A DNA stretch of 64,000 nucleotides. Source: Glandiceps talaboti. Its lineage: Eukaryota > Hemichordata > Enteropneusta > Spengelidae. Both the position numbers and the translations under genes were made by a program. A model generated the notes under the pieces. That model saw only the letters and a list, made by a program, of their open reading frames with translations, was not told the origin of the DNA and made no database searches. The stretch covers positions 25,702,003-25,766,002 of the forward strand of contig NC_135551.1 of NCBI RefSeq assembly GCF_964340395.1. The letters run 5' to 3'. Below are positions 1 through 13,900 of this stretch, piece after piece. Within the stretch, counting starts at the first letter, position 1, and each line of letters opens with the position of its first letter.

Positions 1-207
1 ACATATTTTTTATATTTCTATATTATACAATACTATAGTACATGTAATATGCTAAGTATTAGTGAGATGCACTGTACATATATGCATAGACTGTAAGACA
101 TGCCATGGCACTCCACTTTTAGTCTTGATGCCAACATGGTCTCTAACTAAACCACATCTGGTCAAAGTCCCTCAATCAGCACAAAAAGCTGTTCATCCAA
201 TCAGTGA

Positions 208-432
208 ACCCCAACTGTTATAGTGAGGTAAATAGTGTATAAGTAGCATCTTGAGGTGACAAATATACCATATTTGGACATTACATAAGTGCCCCAATAA
301 ACACTACCTTTATGAGGGACTGTGTTTAATGGTCAGAATTTTGTGATTTATTAACAAAGACATGATGTTAATGGCTGTGTGGGTGACTGTGGATGAATTT
401 TAAATTGCATCTCATGCATCTCAGGACGTCTT
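208..432. mobile_element. Degraded copy of MITE family A
   Basis: Matches the interior of 15993-16392 (ACCATATTTGGACATTAC, CCCCAATAAACACTA, TGATGTTAATGGCTGTGTGG) but the terminal repeats are not recognisable. Confidence 0.75.
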
Positions 433-645
433 GAGTAACGACTTATACTGTGAGTGGAGGTGTACATCGTAACGATACTGTATAGGGACTAGACTACTCC
501 ACCTTCAACAGCCTTGCTCCTAGGTGTCGGTAAACTGGGTTGACTGATGTGTGAGGGCGCCCCAACATCATACCTTACAGACTTAGAGTAATAGTTACAC
601 ATGCATTGCATTGTTGTGTAGACTGTTTATATTACTCTGGTAATT

Positions 646-941
646 GAGGCTTTGGTTTACTATTAAGATAGACACAAACTAAATCTATTGTTCTTCAATG
701 TGGTAGATTACACAAGTGAGTGATAGTAGTTCCTCTGTCTTGCAAATATCATTACACTATGATCAAGATAGTGTAAACATTGGATGTCCCGAAACAGCAC
801 TGAAAGTTTAGGAAACTGACTTACAGAAACGCCGCCCTACTGAGACTATAATTAAACCAATATCCATTCAAAAGCTTATCACTGTTGTATCAACATGTTG
901 TGACAGTAGTTTTAGTTTGTTTCTGTCTTACTATTAAAATT
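646..941. mobile_element. MITE-like element, family C
   Basis: Left TTTACTATTAAGATAGACAC and right, inverted, TTAATAGTAAGACAGAAACA, each followed by AAACTAAA.CTA; related ends occur at 8360, 9040, 32960 and 40850. Confidence 0.7.
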
Positions 942-1555
942 GAAGATTTAGTTACCAATCTAGAGTGATATGTGTAACATTGCAATTTTTTACATTTTTT
1001 TTAAAGTAGTGTTTCTTTTGTACAATAAATGATTGAAATATGCTGTATGTCTTTATTATTGAAATATATTGCGGTAAAAGAGAAGGTAAAGTTAAGAGAC
1101 AGCTTACAACTTGTCTAGCCAGCACCCCTCCCCCTCCCCCCAGACATTCCCTCCCCACCCTCCTGATAATAACAAGTAAAGAAGATTTACGTGAAACAAA
1201 TTTACATATTTTATCATAAAAGATAATTGCAAAAAGGTCTGTACAGCGGAGATTATGTTTGATTACTGGTATTGCACTAACAAATGTAGCTAGCTTGAAT
1301 GATTACAGCTCATTTCAAGTTACTGTTCACTGGCTTTGTTTGACACAACTATGCAGAGACTGATAATAAACTGCACATTGTACACTTTTAAGATTGCAGG
1401 ATCGAATGAAAACAGTTTTTAGCGACATCTGAAATGAAATGATGTTATATATATTTTATATATATGAGGTATAAGTGGTGTGTGGACTTATGTGATCCTA
1501 GGAACCATGTTATTTTACCCCTTCAGTATTTTATCACATTCTAAAAAATGATCTC

Positions 1556-1577
1556 GGGGGGGGGGGGGGGGGGGGGG
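1556..1577. repeat. Poly-G tract
   Basis: 22 consecutive G. Similar runs occur at 17197-17217, 48540-48558 and 54520-54538; length is probably unreliable in any assembly. Confidence 0.95.
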
Positions 1578-3918
1578 AACAAGTGTCTATGGGTGTTTGT
1601 AAGGCTATATTTGACTAGTATTGCTGACCAAAATGATGGTACAAGCCATGCATTTTTACCAGCTTCCCCTTTACCTATTACCAGGGTTTCCAAAACTCAG
1701 CTAAAACAGCAAATACATCCCCTCTCTGTAAATTTTGATCATTATGTAGATAAACATACAAAAAGTAGCAGCCAAATTTGACAATTGGGGTAGAGACTTG
1801 TTACATGTATTAAAGAGACAAACAGGTGTCCACAAACAGTATTATTTCAGTAAAAAAAAACCCACCACAGCTGTTACTTTATAAATATCATTTTAATGTT
1901 TATTTCTCATCTTCCTCATTCATTGAAATTCTAACACTAAACATAATCAGTTACTAATGAATCTAAAACAGATTCACCTGCTGCCATACACATCCTGCAT
2001 TAGTAACAGTTTACTGGAGACTGGAAAATACCAAAAATAACAGCTATTTCAAGAAACACAGAATACACGAAACAAATTCATGGCAAGCGAGTATTTTACA
2101 AAAATGTCATTCCACAATGAGCTGTAAAATTTTGTTTGCTATGGGGTATCACTAAGAATAGCAAAAGTATTGATAATCTGAACTTAAAATTTTCTTAGAT
2201 CAATAAACCTAGGTGAAGTTGTGATGATTCATTTCAGAAACGGGTACACAATACGATGAAATTATGAAAATATCATGATCCAACATTTGAGAGAAAAAAA
2301 ATTGCAAAACGAAAACAGCTCTCTGTACAAAATGACTTCCTATATATGAAGTCATGTTTGCTCTACAGATTTGTATGTACATCACTTCATACCATACCAT
2401 ACCAAATTCCATTTCTCATTATTATAATATATTCTGTGGATGGTACATGGTATGTTAATGTTATGGATATTTCATAGTTACCTGGCTATTAAAAGGGAAC
2501 GACCCCCCCAGTTCCTTGTTACAATGGTTTTGATGTGTACCAACACTTATCATAAATAACTGTCCATTGAAATCTCTCAATTCTTTACATTGTCAATTGA
2601 TCCACTCTTAATTGTCATCCGGCTGTCAACACCAAATTGTCATTCACTTGACTTTTCATTTGTATTTCTGTTGTTGACATCTGAATTTTTTCAATGTCAG
2701 TTGATCGACTCTTCTGTGTCGTTTAACTGCAAACTTGAAAGACTTTTAATGTCAATTTGGCCGGCTTTCATTTGGCTCTTCATTGTTGTCAACATCTGAT
2801 TTTTTTTAATGTCAATTGGATTGATTCACATTTTATCTTTTTTGTTGTTGTGTTTTATTTTGAAGAAATGATCCAAAAAAAAAACACCTACACAGACGTT
2901 TATCAGACTTGACACTCTTGTATCTTTGCCAACAAAAGAGAACTACTGATAAACAGAAAGTTCATGAACCTACCATTTGCTTAATGTGATAATTTAATGT
3001 TTTGATGTGTTCAATCACAGACAAGGTCTATAGTTTAATACAAAAAAATATATTTTCCATAACTTTTCCATAACACTACACTGATTTCACAATATTCACA
3101 ACAAAAAAGTTGAAAACTTCTATTTATCTTTGAATATGAACATTACACAGTAATGTATTCAGAACTCGGGATAGGAACCAAAATCAACTCAAAATGAAAA
3201 TTCAGAGTTTTACTTCAGTATATACAGAAGATCAAAGAAGATTAAAGAAGAAAGTATTGTCATTGACCTCCTGTAATTTTACAATGGTGACAACCAAGTC
3301 GAAGAAAACAATATGGCCAAACTAAGCTATACATTTAGGAGGGGTGAACAGGGTAAAGTTATAGGGCTGTACTTTTCAGTTGATCACTCAAACTTTACAA
3401 AGGTAACATCCAGGTCAAATCATACAATATGACTGAACTAAACTATAGATTTAGGAGGGGTGACTAGAGTAACCAGAGTTACTTTGTAGTAGGGCTGTAA
3501 TTTCATTTTGCTAACCCCCCCCCCCCATATTAGACTTGGTAAGCAATACTTGGTAATCGGTGCAGACAACACACAACAACATATATTGAAGAGGGGTTAA
3601 TAGTACAAAAATACTGACAACTATATCTACAAAGACAAGAAAACAAATAAGTAGCACTGATGAAGCAGTCTTCGGTTTTACAAATTACAAATCAGTGTAA
3701 TGCTGTGGAAAATAACATCTTCAGTCAAGTCAACAATTTGCAGTATCACTGTCCTCCCTCCTGCCGACCTGTATCCAAACAGCAGTTTCTGGATTACCAA
3801 ACGTTTTTGTCAATCTCGACTTCAAAATAAAGCTACCTTCCTTGGCAGCTACCCAATTTAAACTGAATGATTGTGTTATTGTTTACACTCCTTGAAGTTG
3901 TCAATATTTATCTAGTTT

Positions 3919-4286
3919 AAAGGGACCTATCACTTCAGAAAATAAAAGGTATTTTCATAAACTTTGCGTTCTGGAGAGTCATTTCATGATTTCACATCAC
4001 ATAAATGTTGTGTGATTGCCAACAAACACCAAATTGAAAGTGTATTTCACCTTTCTTGTTCTCACATTGGTCCACCATTGCATCATGGGACTCAGCAGAT
4101 ATACATATGTATCAGATGAACACTGAATATTCATGACTCCTAAGTGCTCACTACTTTCAGATAAATAGTCAATTTGGTATTTCTTGGCAATCATGCACAA
4201 TTTATGTCGTACAAAATCATGAAATGACTCTCCAGCACCAAAAGTTTATGACAATACCATTATTTCCTGAGTGGCATTTGCCCTTT
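3919..4286. mobile_element. MITE-like element, family B
   Basis: Terminal inverted repeats of about 80 bp with TCATAAACTTT and CTGGAGAGTCATTTCATGAT in both arms. A second copy is at 54808-55115. Confidence 0.8.
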
Positions 4287-4754
4287 CATCACTAGTTATG
4301 TGTTTAGCTTATGGTTAGCGGGAGCACTAAAAACGATGAATCTTTCCATCAAATGTTCACTTTTGTTACAGTTCCTCTGATTTCCTGATTCATGACTTCA
4401 AACATTGTGTTGTCATCAAATGTCTGTTGTCTTCTATAACTGATCCCAATTTGTATATCTTATTATATCACATTCCACGACTTTACACCAGGGAAATTTT
4501 TTTGCCTTGGGCAGTTTTCTTAGCAGTACTGTAGAGATGTCTTCAATACAAGTTAAGCCTGGCTGAATCAACAACTACACAACTTGTGTTGTTTCTTCAA
4601 TAACCAACCAACCAAATCATTGGTTGTCATCTATGGACATATACAGCCTTCTCTCTCAATCCAATAAATCCATCATCCATTCTCACAAGAAACAGTTCCT
4701 TTACTCATAGAGCAAATGATATCAGTATCAATTTTGTCCACCTTGTTTCACAAG

Positions 4755-4925
4755 TCCATTATCTGCAGAACATGAGTTATCTTGCATTGTCTCACAAGAC
4801 ACTGTTATCTGAACATCAGTTATCTTGCATTGTCTTACAAGACTGTCACCAGTTATCTTGCTTTGTCTTATTTGTCTTACAAGACTGTCCACTATCTGTA
4901 CATCAGTTATCTTGCTTTCTTGGCT
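4755..4925. repeat. Tandem repeat covering the protease stop codon and 3' UTR
   Basis: Four degenerate copies of the minus-strand sequence GCAAGATAACTGATG with an AGTCTTGTAAGACAA spacer. The first copy contains the real stop codon (4907-4909). Confidence 0.85.
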
Positions 4926-7900
4926 TCTTCCTGTTCCTTCTGTAGTTGATTTATAAGTTCTATAATGTGTTCTCTCTTTTGGGGTATCTCTTCCTCTGGG
5001 AACCACTCTTTCAGTGTCTGTATTGGCAGTGAGAAGCTCTGCACTGGTTTCTGAAAGACGACAAAACACAAAATGTACAATTAAGTACCCTACAGACTTC
5101 TAATACCTAGATTAATGTATAAACTGACAGCGAGAAATTATGACAAGTGTTTTTACAATGGGTTGTCAATAAAAGAAATCTACTGGGTTTGATTAAATTT
5201 GCCATGCTGTAGGCATGAAGTGTCATTCAGTTTAACTCTACCGAACAACATAGGTTTACCTCAGGTGGTTCAGTTTACTCCTGTACTAACACTTAACCCA
5301 TGAGGGATGGCTGCCCTCAGTTGACTTCTTGGGAGATGAGTATTGATATGCTTAAATAATTATCCAGTGTAAATAAAGTTGTTATTGTAACCTTTATATA
5401 CCCAGAAGTTGGAGACTATCTCTTTGACAAAGACAGGAACCTAGAACCCCAGTTGATTTTTTTGATATCTCCCATCATGCTTGGCATGTAATATGAAATA
5501 CTGTAACCCCAAATATGGGTGTTTGCACCTTCAGATTTTTTGTAATCCCCAGCTTCACATTAGGCAGATTTGGCATCCATACTCTGGTGCATACACCCAT
5601 GTTAGGGAGCCATCATTACTCTGGTGCATACACATCCACCAGGGAATCAATGTATAATCTCTGGAATATGTGTACAGTTAACACTTACTGTAAAGAACTT
5701 TTCCACATAGTGTAGTAGAAAAACACCACAGTCGCTATAGTTACTTTGTTGAGGCACTTTAACCGACGATCCTCGGATCAGTTCTTTCTTAAGTACATTA
5801 TTATTATCTTTGGCTTTTTTACTCTCCCATTCAATTTCCAAATATCTGAAAGAAAAACCATTAAAATAGTTAAAGTTACATTCACATTAAAGTCACAAAA
5901 ATACTTTTTCTAGGACGAAAAATCAAATATTTCAGTTTAAGTTGTAGAGAGGTAAATTAAAAAAATATATATACATAATCTTTATATCGTCCAAGACATG
6001 ATAATGATAATACTGAAGACATCTATGTAATACACAGTAAAGCTTTAAACTAACTTAGGCTCTATGCATGTAAACACATCTTTGTTCACTATATACAACA
6101 TAATATCTTCAATACTGGCTATTTTGATAAACAAAGGTATGTCCGACATTGACCATTGAGGGCGCTCAACAACTAAACACAATAGTACCATGATTATGGT
6201 GTTTCAATACTTACTCTTTCAATACCCTCACAACGGTGTTGTGGATAGGACCCAATAGTGAATCAAACAGTAAAATACACGGTCTGCAAAGAAGTCAAGA
6301 AATAATCACACATTAGATAATGCCATTTACAATTTTTAACTTCCCTTCACAAAAGGTAACTGGAAAAACAGGATGAAACTACTTTGGGGCAAAATTAATT
6401 CTTTTAGTTTTGGTGTTGGGGTGGTGGTGGGGGAGGGGGGGGGGGTTGAACCATTTGAGTTATCATCTGTCAAAATTTGAAGAATTTTGCAAATTTGAAA
6501 AAACAGATTTTTTTTTTTTTTATAATACATTAAATGCATGGCACTAAATAGAGATTGAAGTGTCAATGAAATGACATACTGGCTTTATATCAATATTACT
6601 ACACACCGATATAAATACTGATTATACTAAATACAAATTTTAAGTGATTGTGCTGGCTGATATTGGGTGTTCTCTGGCCGAACAGAATTTAGTCTTTTAG
6701 CCCACACTGAACTATTGATCCTGCCTTTCCTTGTTATAAAAACAATAGAGCCAATGAGAAATACCACCACTGCACTGCTGAACAACAGTTTATCTGTACT
6801 AAAACCATCAATGGGTCTTACTTCTTGAACTGAATTTCATTGTTTGTATTTGTTGACATCCCTGCATTAGCATCTTCAGGTTCACTCTTCTTATCATTTC
6901 CTTCTTCATTTTCTTTTTCTTCATCCTCCATCTTTTCCTCTTTTTTATCTGCCACATCATCATCATCACCACCATCATCATCATCAACATCATCACCTGT
7001 CTCATTAGCTGCACTAAGTTTACTGTCTTCGTCATCAGTTATATACTCAGCAACACTGTCCTGTTGGGAGTTCTAGGTGTGATGTCAAAAATATGCTAAA
7101 TTAGGTTAGGGCAAAGTGAAGGACATGCTTCTTCATAATGATACTAACTAGTTGAGTTTCTGCCTAACTCTGACTCCCTAACTAGTTGAGTTTCTGCATA
7201 AATGACTCCCTAACTAGATGAGTTTCTGCCTAACTCTGACTCCCTAACTCTATTCTAAATACATGTCTCTCATATGGCTTGTTCAACTGTTCTTCATTCT
7301 CTCCAACATCCATACATTTCTCACTAAAAAATTCACCTACCTTGACAAAGGCTTTGAAGTGATCTACAAATTCTGTTTTCTGTATTTTACAAGGTGGTGG
7401 TTGATCCAAACTATCGTCACTAGCACTGTTTACACCATCTCTACTACTAGCATCACTGTCTAGTTCACTAACTTGACTTCTATCTTCACTTTCTTCAGTA
7501 CTTTTACTATTGCCATGGCGACCCACATCTTCCTCCTTCCTGGTTTTGTTCTCCCCTTCTTTATCAATTTCTTTTTTCCCATCTTTGTCATCTTCTTTTC
7601 CTTGTTCTCTATTGAGCTCCTTCTCCACTCCCATATCATTTTCCATCTTCCCTTCTTTATGAGGTTCTTTCACCTTTGCCTTTTCAAGTTCTTTTTCTGT
7701 ATCCTTGTCAAGTACTGCTTCCCTTTCTTTCTCATACGTTTTCTCCTCTTCCATTTTCCCTTCCTTGTCTACTTTAAGTTCCTCATCTGTTCTTGTCTCA
7801 GATGCCTCTTCTCTTTCTTGTTCACTTTCTTGACCTGAAGACACCAAAAAGCAAATTAGTCATTAATGTTTTGTACTGAGTATACACTACTGTAGACACA

Positions 7901-10900
7901 CTAGTGTGCCCAGTCAACTCACACTGGCGTGCCCCAGTCAACCCACACTGGCGTGCCCCAGTCAACCCACACTAGTGTGCCCCAGTCAACCCACACTGGT
8001 GTGCCCCAGTCAACCCACACTAGTGTGCCCCAGTCAACCCACACTGGCGTGCCCCAGTCAACCTACACTGGTGTGCCCAAGTCAACTCACACCACTATGC
8101 CCAAGTCAATCAAATTGTACAAAATGAGGACCTGGTAGGAGATACATGTTAAGGGTTTTAATTCTGTGAACTTAGTGGCAGCAAAGATTGTGAGTTGAGG
8201 AAATACAAATGGTTGTACTATTATAGGTCTGTGCCAAGGGTAATAACAATATTGTGTTTTGAGTACTGTTTCAATTGTGGTGGAAAGTTGCTACATGGAT
8301 AATGTATTTGTGTTATTTTATCACTCGGAGACAAAAATGAGAATAATAATATGACACCTATGATTGAGGTTTTGGCTTACTAAGATCGACACAAACTAAA
8401 ACTATTGTTGCTACATGTTATATTATGTTATGGTGTTTTTCCTGCAAAAGGCCTCATGTAAAAAAGTTGACTATAATGTAACATGTTGATATAAGCTATT
8501 TAGTGGACACTGCTTTAAGTATATTCTCAACAGCTGATGATAAGGCCTAAAATATAATTGTTTGGTTCCGGTTACCTGACCCCACCTAGCTTTTCACTTT
8601 ACATATTCACTTTACACTTTTTTTGCGTATTCGAGAAAAAAAATTGCAACAAATTGTGAAGTCTCACAAGAAATAGTGGATGCGGAAACTGACATCAACT
8701 TAAAAAGACAATATAAAACTATTCTTCCAATCTGTAATGGCTGTACATCTGATGGGAAGAAATAAACGACACAGAGACCATTTGGAAAACAATGGAAAAC
8801 CTGAACTAGACACTCGCACAGAAAAAAAATTAAGTAAAAAATCTACCTACCCCCACCTATTCTAAAATTGAGTGTAATCGAAACTACATATTTTTTTTAT
8901 TACGCCTAATCAGTGTTTCTCAAGTGGCCACATACTATCTTGAATACAGGGTGACATCCACACCACAGCAGGGGCACTACTATTACCTAATTGTGTAATC
9001 TACCCACATAAAACAACAACAGCTTTAGTTTGTGTCTATTTCAGTAAGACGAAACTATGATTGCCACTACAGTACCTTTACTTGCTGCAGCAACTTCAGC
9101 AGACACAACAGCCAATCCAGGAAAACAGATGATAGCCAAGTACCAGTGAGCACTGTCAAATAACAAAACATACTCTCAGTCTTACAAACATCTAAACTGC
9201 TTATTTTCTATTTTCATTTGACATCCTAGCATATCTATCAGACAAAATTTAGATCTGGTATACTGTTAAAATAACAAAGAATAGTACAATCTTATAAATG
9301 TATATCAGTAGTAATTCAGTACGAACATTGGGCTTGAATACATTTTAACTGATTTTTTCATAAATATAATTTTGAGGACAGCTAATTATGTTATTCCCGT
9401 ATATTTTTCTTCACTTAGCTGGAAAATACTTGTGACCTGAGTGTCATTACGAGTCATTAAAGATCATGTACATGTCATTCATATTTTTCTTGGCTTAATG
9501 AAGAAACAAATTGGGGAATAATACCTAATACACCCATTGGTTTCTAGAAAGTCTGAATAATGGCATCCTAAAAATGGGATATTACGCTTTACAGTCTTAA
9601 GATTAAAACTTTTATATTGAATCTTAAGTATCTGTACTTTTGAAGTATACTTCATGTTTTTATTTTCAACAATCCATTACCTTTCATTTATTGGTACAAC
9701 AATGAAGTCTTTTTCAAATAAATTGACGTGTCTGGTCCAATTCTTGACTCTGCTGTGTCGTCTCTGTTCTATTGGTTTTTGGGTGTCTTCTAGGTGCACT
9801 CGTTTAGGTCTCTGAGTTAGTCTCTTGTAGAAGAAGGAGCTGAAGATATGTGTACGTTGTCTATCTTCTCCACTGAGAATTGTGTTTGTTAAATACCTGT
9901 GGATAATCAAGATGTTAGGATGAATCAATAGACTTAAGTAGCGCCCTCAAGTGACAGGCAGAAGAAAGGATGACATTATCAACATACTGTAAAACCTGGA
10001 TTTTTTTCGCATTTTACTATTAGTAGTGACTAAAATACCTCTTTTGTACATAAAGAGTGTACCAGGCTTAGTAATTTGTAAAAATTAATCTTTGGGAACT
10101 AGATGAAGAAAGTAAAATTGCAAAATTTTCTACTGCCAAAAATATCTAGGTTAACAGTATATATATAACTAGTGCCCAGCCAACGGGACTCATCTCTACT
10201 CCCAGTAATATTGATTTTGATTCATATTTCACAGAAAAGAAAACAAAATGAGTTGGATATTTAGATTGACCAGAATATAAATCCCATATTTCTGTCTGAA
10301 TGTGTCAAATTTAGTTTGATGATGACCTCTCAACCATACTTCTGCACATTGTGATATTTAGTTTAAATTGAACAAAACTTTAGCTATGCAAATTGTGTAC
10401 ACAGGCCTACTGTGGACATTTTGATGGCATACTTACATTACCAAGTGGAGTCGATTAAAGCTTACCAGTAGTAGCATTATTTGAAACATTTCAAACATGA
10501 GTGTAGGACTGAACTGTCTTCTGCTTTGATGTAACTGTGTAAACTAAATATTACTGACTGTAGTATATCAATACAAATCTTGTATCTGACTTAGCTCTGA
10601 CATAGTACCTGACTTAGCTCTGACATAGTACCTGACTTAGCTCTGACATAGTATCTGACTTAGCTCTGACATAGTATCTGACTTAGCTCTGACATAGTAT
10701 CTGACTTAGCTCTGACATAGTATCTGACTCACTTGAGGTAAAAATCAATGATGACATCATTAAGGAATTCATCTTTGTTGAGGCAAAATAGGTCTTCAGT
10801 TGTGATTGTAATGGCTCCTGGTGATGGGGGTGGAGGATAGCAACATAACCTGCCAAACAATACAAACAATAATATAGACCTTTGAATGAAACGAACTGAT

Positions 10901-13900
10901 GGATATACCATCTCCCTGGCCCAGGCTTTACCTTCAAAAGGACTAGATCGGCATCACTCTACTCAAACTTGATGGGGAAGAGGGGATTCATGAATCAAAA
11001 AACACATACCAATCATAATTGCTTTTTAAAGTCACTGGTTATTTACACATGAACAAATTGATAGGAGACAGCAATGGCTTTTATAGAGAAAATCACAAGC
11101 ATAGAAATACTACATTGGACTTGTAGTCCAGTGAAATATTACCATTATGTGTAATGAAATGTACAACATAGAAATCTATCAATATCTGATGCCACAATCC
11201 AAAGATCAACAGAGATGAGGGCATCAATTCAAACTACATCATATCAATGATCAGCTGATCATACTGCTCCCTGTAACTATGGAATTTGTCTTTGTGATGA
11301 GGATTGGCAAACAGAACAAATCTGAAGCTCAATGCTAGAACTGCTTTTGTGTTATAACCTTTGGTATTCATACAACCAAAAACAGAATGAGGGGATGGAA
11401 ATACTGGTAGAAAACAGCGCCCTCTTGTGTTCACATGACAAGTCTGAACCATTGCATTGTATACAATAACAGCCGAAGAAGGCCAGGTGATTTAGCTGAA
11501 ATATACTAGGTAACTTATTTAAACTCTACGTTCATAATACACAATTTGCAATTTATCGCAATCTTACTTGACTATTGGTCCAGTGAAACCCCTGGGTTCA
11601 TCGAGATCAACAGTTTCCAACATTCTTTCAGACACTGATCCTCGGATTGGCATTCTTGACGTGACTCTGGTTTTATCAGTTTTCCTTGGATTGGCATTGG
11701 AGTTGTCAACAAGAATTTCATTGGCTTTTGCTGGCGATAACCTCACCAAGAAATTACCTAAATCTGCAAATAATCATCATGACCATCAAAATCTACCTTA
11801 CTGTAATGTAATATAAAGCATTTTCATGGATTTTGAGCTCACTTTTAGGCCACTGTACTAGAGCTAATGTCATTATGAATGGTGACCTTTGGGCCACTGT
11901 ATAGGGTGAAATATACATGCAACTTACTGATGTTGTTTCTAGCAGCTCCTGAAGTTAAAATTCCATCTATTACATGGTCACTTTTGAACCACTGAATTAG
12001 GAAATTTAATGAAGTAGTTTATTGTGTTTCCAGGCCTTCAGCCCATTTGCAAAGAAGTTACACTTCTAAATTTTAAGTCAAGACTTATGATTATAGAATA
12101 CAAAAGTTGAAAGTACATGTTAATATGTAAATATATGTAAATATATGTAAATGTATGTCTCAGGACAATGTCATTTTGCATTGTGATTTCCAGGCCACTA
12201 TTTACAAGGAAATACATAATACAACTTACTGATGTTGTTTGTAGCTGCTATTGAGGTGAAAATGTCATGGATGGCTTTTACTGTTGTACCATGTAGAGGC
12301 TCCTTCTTGGCAATTAAAATGATCCTTCTCTCTGCATGAACTGTAAAGAAAGATACAAACAATCCAGTGAAGAATAGGCTTGCATATAAACTTAGACTCT
12401 AAAAATACCACCACCACCACCACCTCAACCACCACATCACCTTCATTATCATGATCATGATCATAATCATCAACACTGCCACCACCACCATCATTGCCAC
12501 CGCTGCTCCCACCATCACCATCATCACCACCACCATGATCACCACCAAAAAACACACCACTACCACCATTATCATCATCTCTACCACCACCACCACCACC
12601 ACCACCACCACCAGTGACCACTACCACCTTGATCACCAACACCATCATTACCACTACACCACCACTACCAATCATCACCACCACCACCACCACCACCATA
12701 ATCACCACCAACATCATCATCATCACCATTTCCACCCCGGGTAGTGCTTCACTGCAATCATTATTTTGAAAGTTCTTGATCCGTCAACAAAATAATACAA
12801 ATAATGCTACTGTACTGACAAAGTGGAAGGCACAACGTGATATAATATACTGCCTTCCCACAGTATTCTTTGATGTTATTATTGCAACCTATTTAGTGAC
12901 TCTTCTCAGCAGAACACAGCTGTAGAAAAATTTAGTAAAGATAGTAAGTTAACATACGCATGCTTCCAGGGTCAAACCATCCAGAAGATTTTCTCATCCT
13001 GCATCTCTCTCTGATCTTGACTCCTGCACCAGCTGTTGTGAACAGGTTAATGAGACTAGCTGGTCTGCCATCAAAGATTTCAGTTTGTATCATATCACAG
13101 GAGGCAATATTTAACTCGACTTCTTTATCATCCACTACAACAGACAATGAGTACAATTATTTCAAAAAACAAAACAAAAGATCACACCGATTTGTGGGTT
13201 GAGGGCACCCATTCTAATCTACATGCAAAGAAACTGACTAAATGGTCTGCAGTCAAAGATCTTCTCATTTTTGCAATATAATACTTTGGGTGATTTTGAG
13301 CTTGACTTCTTGATCATCCAGTACAACAGACAACAATTTCATATACTTTAGAAACAAAAGATCATGCTCATTCGTGGGTTGAGGGCACCTATCCAGATTA
13401 GAACTAATCTTCGAAAGTATAATTTCATGCAAATACGTAGACATTGAAAATTCATAAAATGTATCTGACTTGTAGTGACTCGACAGTAATTTGCAGTATA
13501 TGGCTTTAAAAGTTTTACCACAAGTGATAGTTCCTTAGCAATTTGAACAACTATTACATGATAACTCGCCAGCAATTACAGTAACATTTAATGTTACAAA
13601 CTAACCAGCAATTTTTAGAGTAACCTCGACTTGTGAGATGACTACTGGTGCAAGTATATTGTCAATCTTGAGAGTTCCTATCCTGACTCCCCTCAGATCA
13701 AGTATTGCACTGTTCAATAAATCTACACTGCTTGACGGCTGAACACTCGCACAAGGCTTTTTCCTTCTGATTTTCCATGGAATAGATTCCAGTGTATCTG
13801 GTACCACTCCCATCTACAAATAAATCAAGATATGGAATTGTAACTGAGTCATATTAATGGGCAGTGTAGTTGTATTGTAGTTTGTAGTGAGGTCCAATGT

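Larger units (their letters stand above)
945..4754. other. 3' flank of the protease gene, no gene seen
   Basis: AT-rich sequence with MITEs noted separately and related segments near 2590-2830 (AATGTCAATTG..., repeated about four times) and 3290-3530 (GGAGGGGTGA twice). The protease 3' UTR extends into the right part, but no convincing polyadenylation signal could be placed. Confidence 0.5.

Noticed and set aside
4728-5069. 113-codon frame on the minus strand
   Set aside because: It is a different frame across the last protease exon and the repeated 3' UTR.
7906-8138. Possible CRISPR array or repeat protein from 24-bp units
   Set aside because: Units are contiguous with no unique spacers, in an intron of a eukaryotic gene; an ordinary minisatellite.
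12265-12735. 156-codon Val/Met/Gly/Asp-rich frame
   Set aside because: Triplet microsatellite; only its 3' end overlaps real exon 12, in a different frame.
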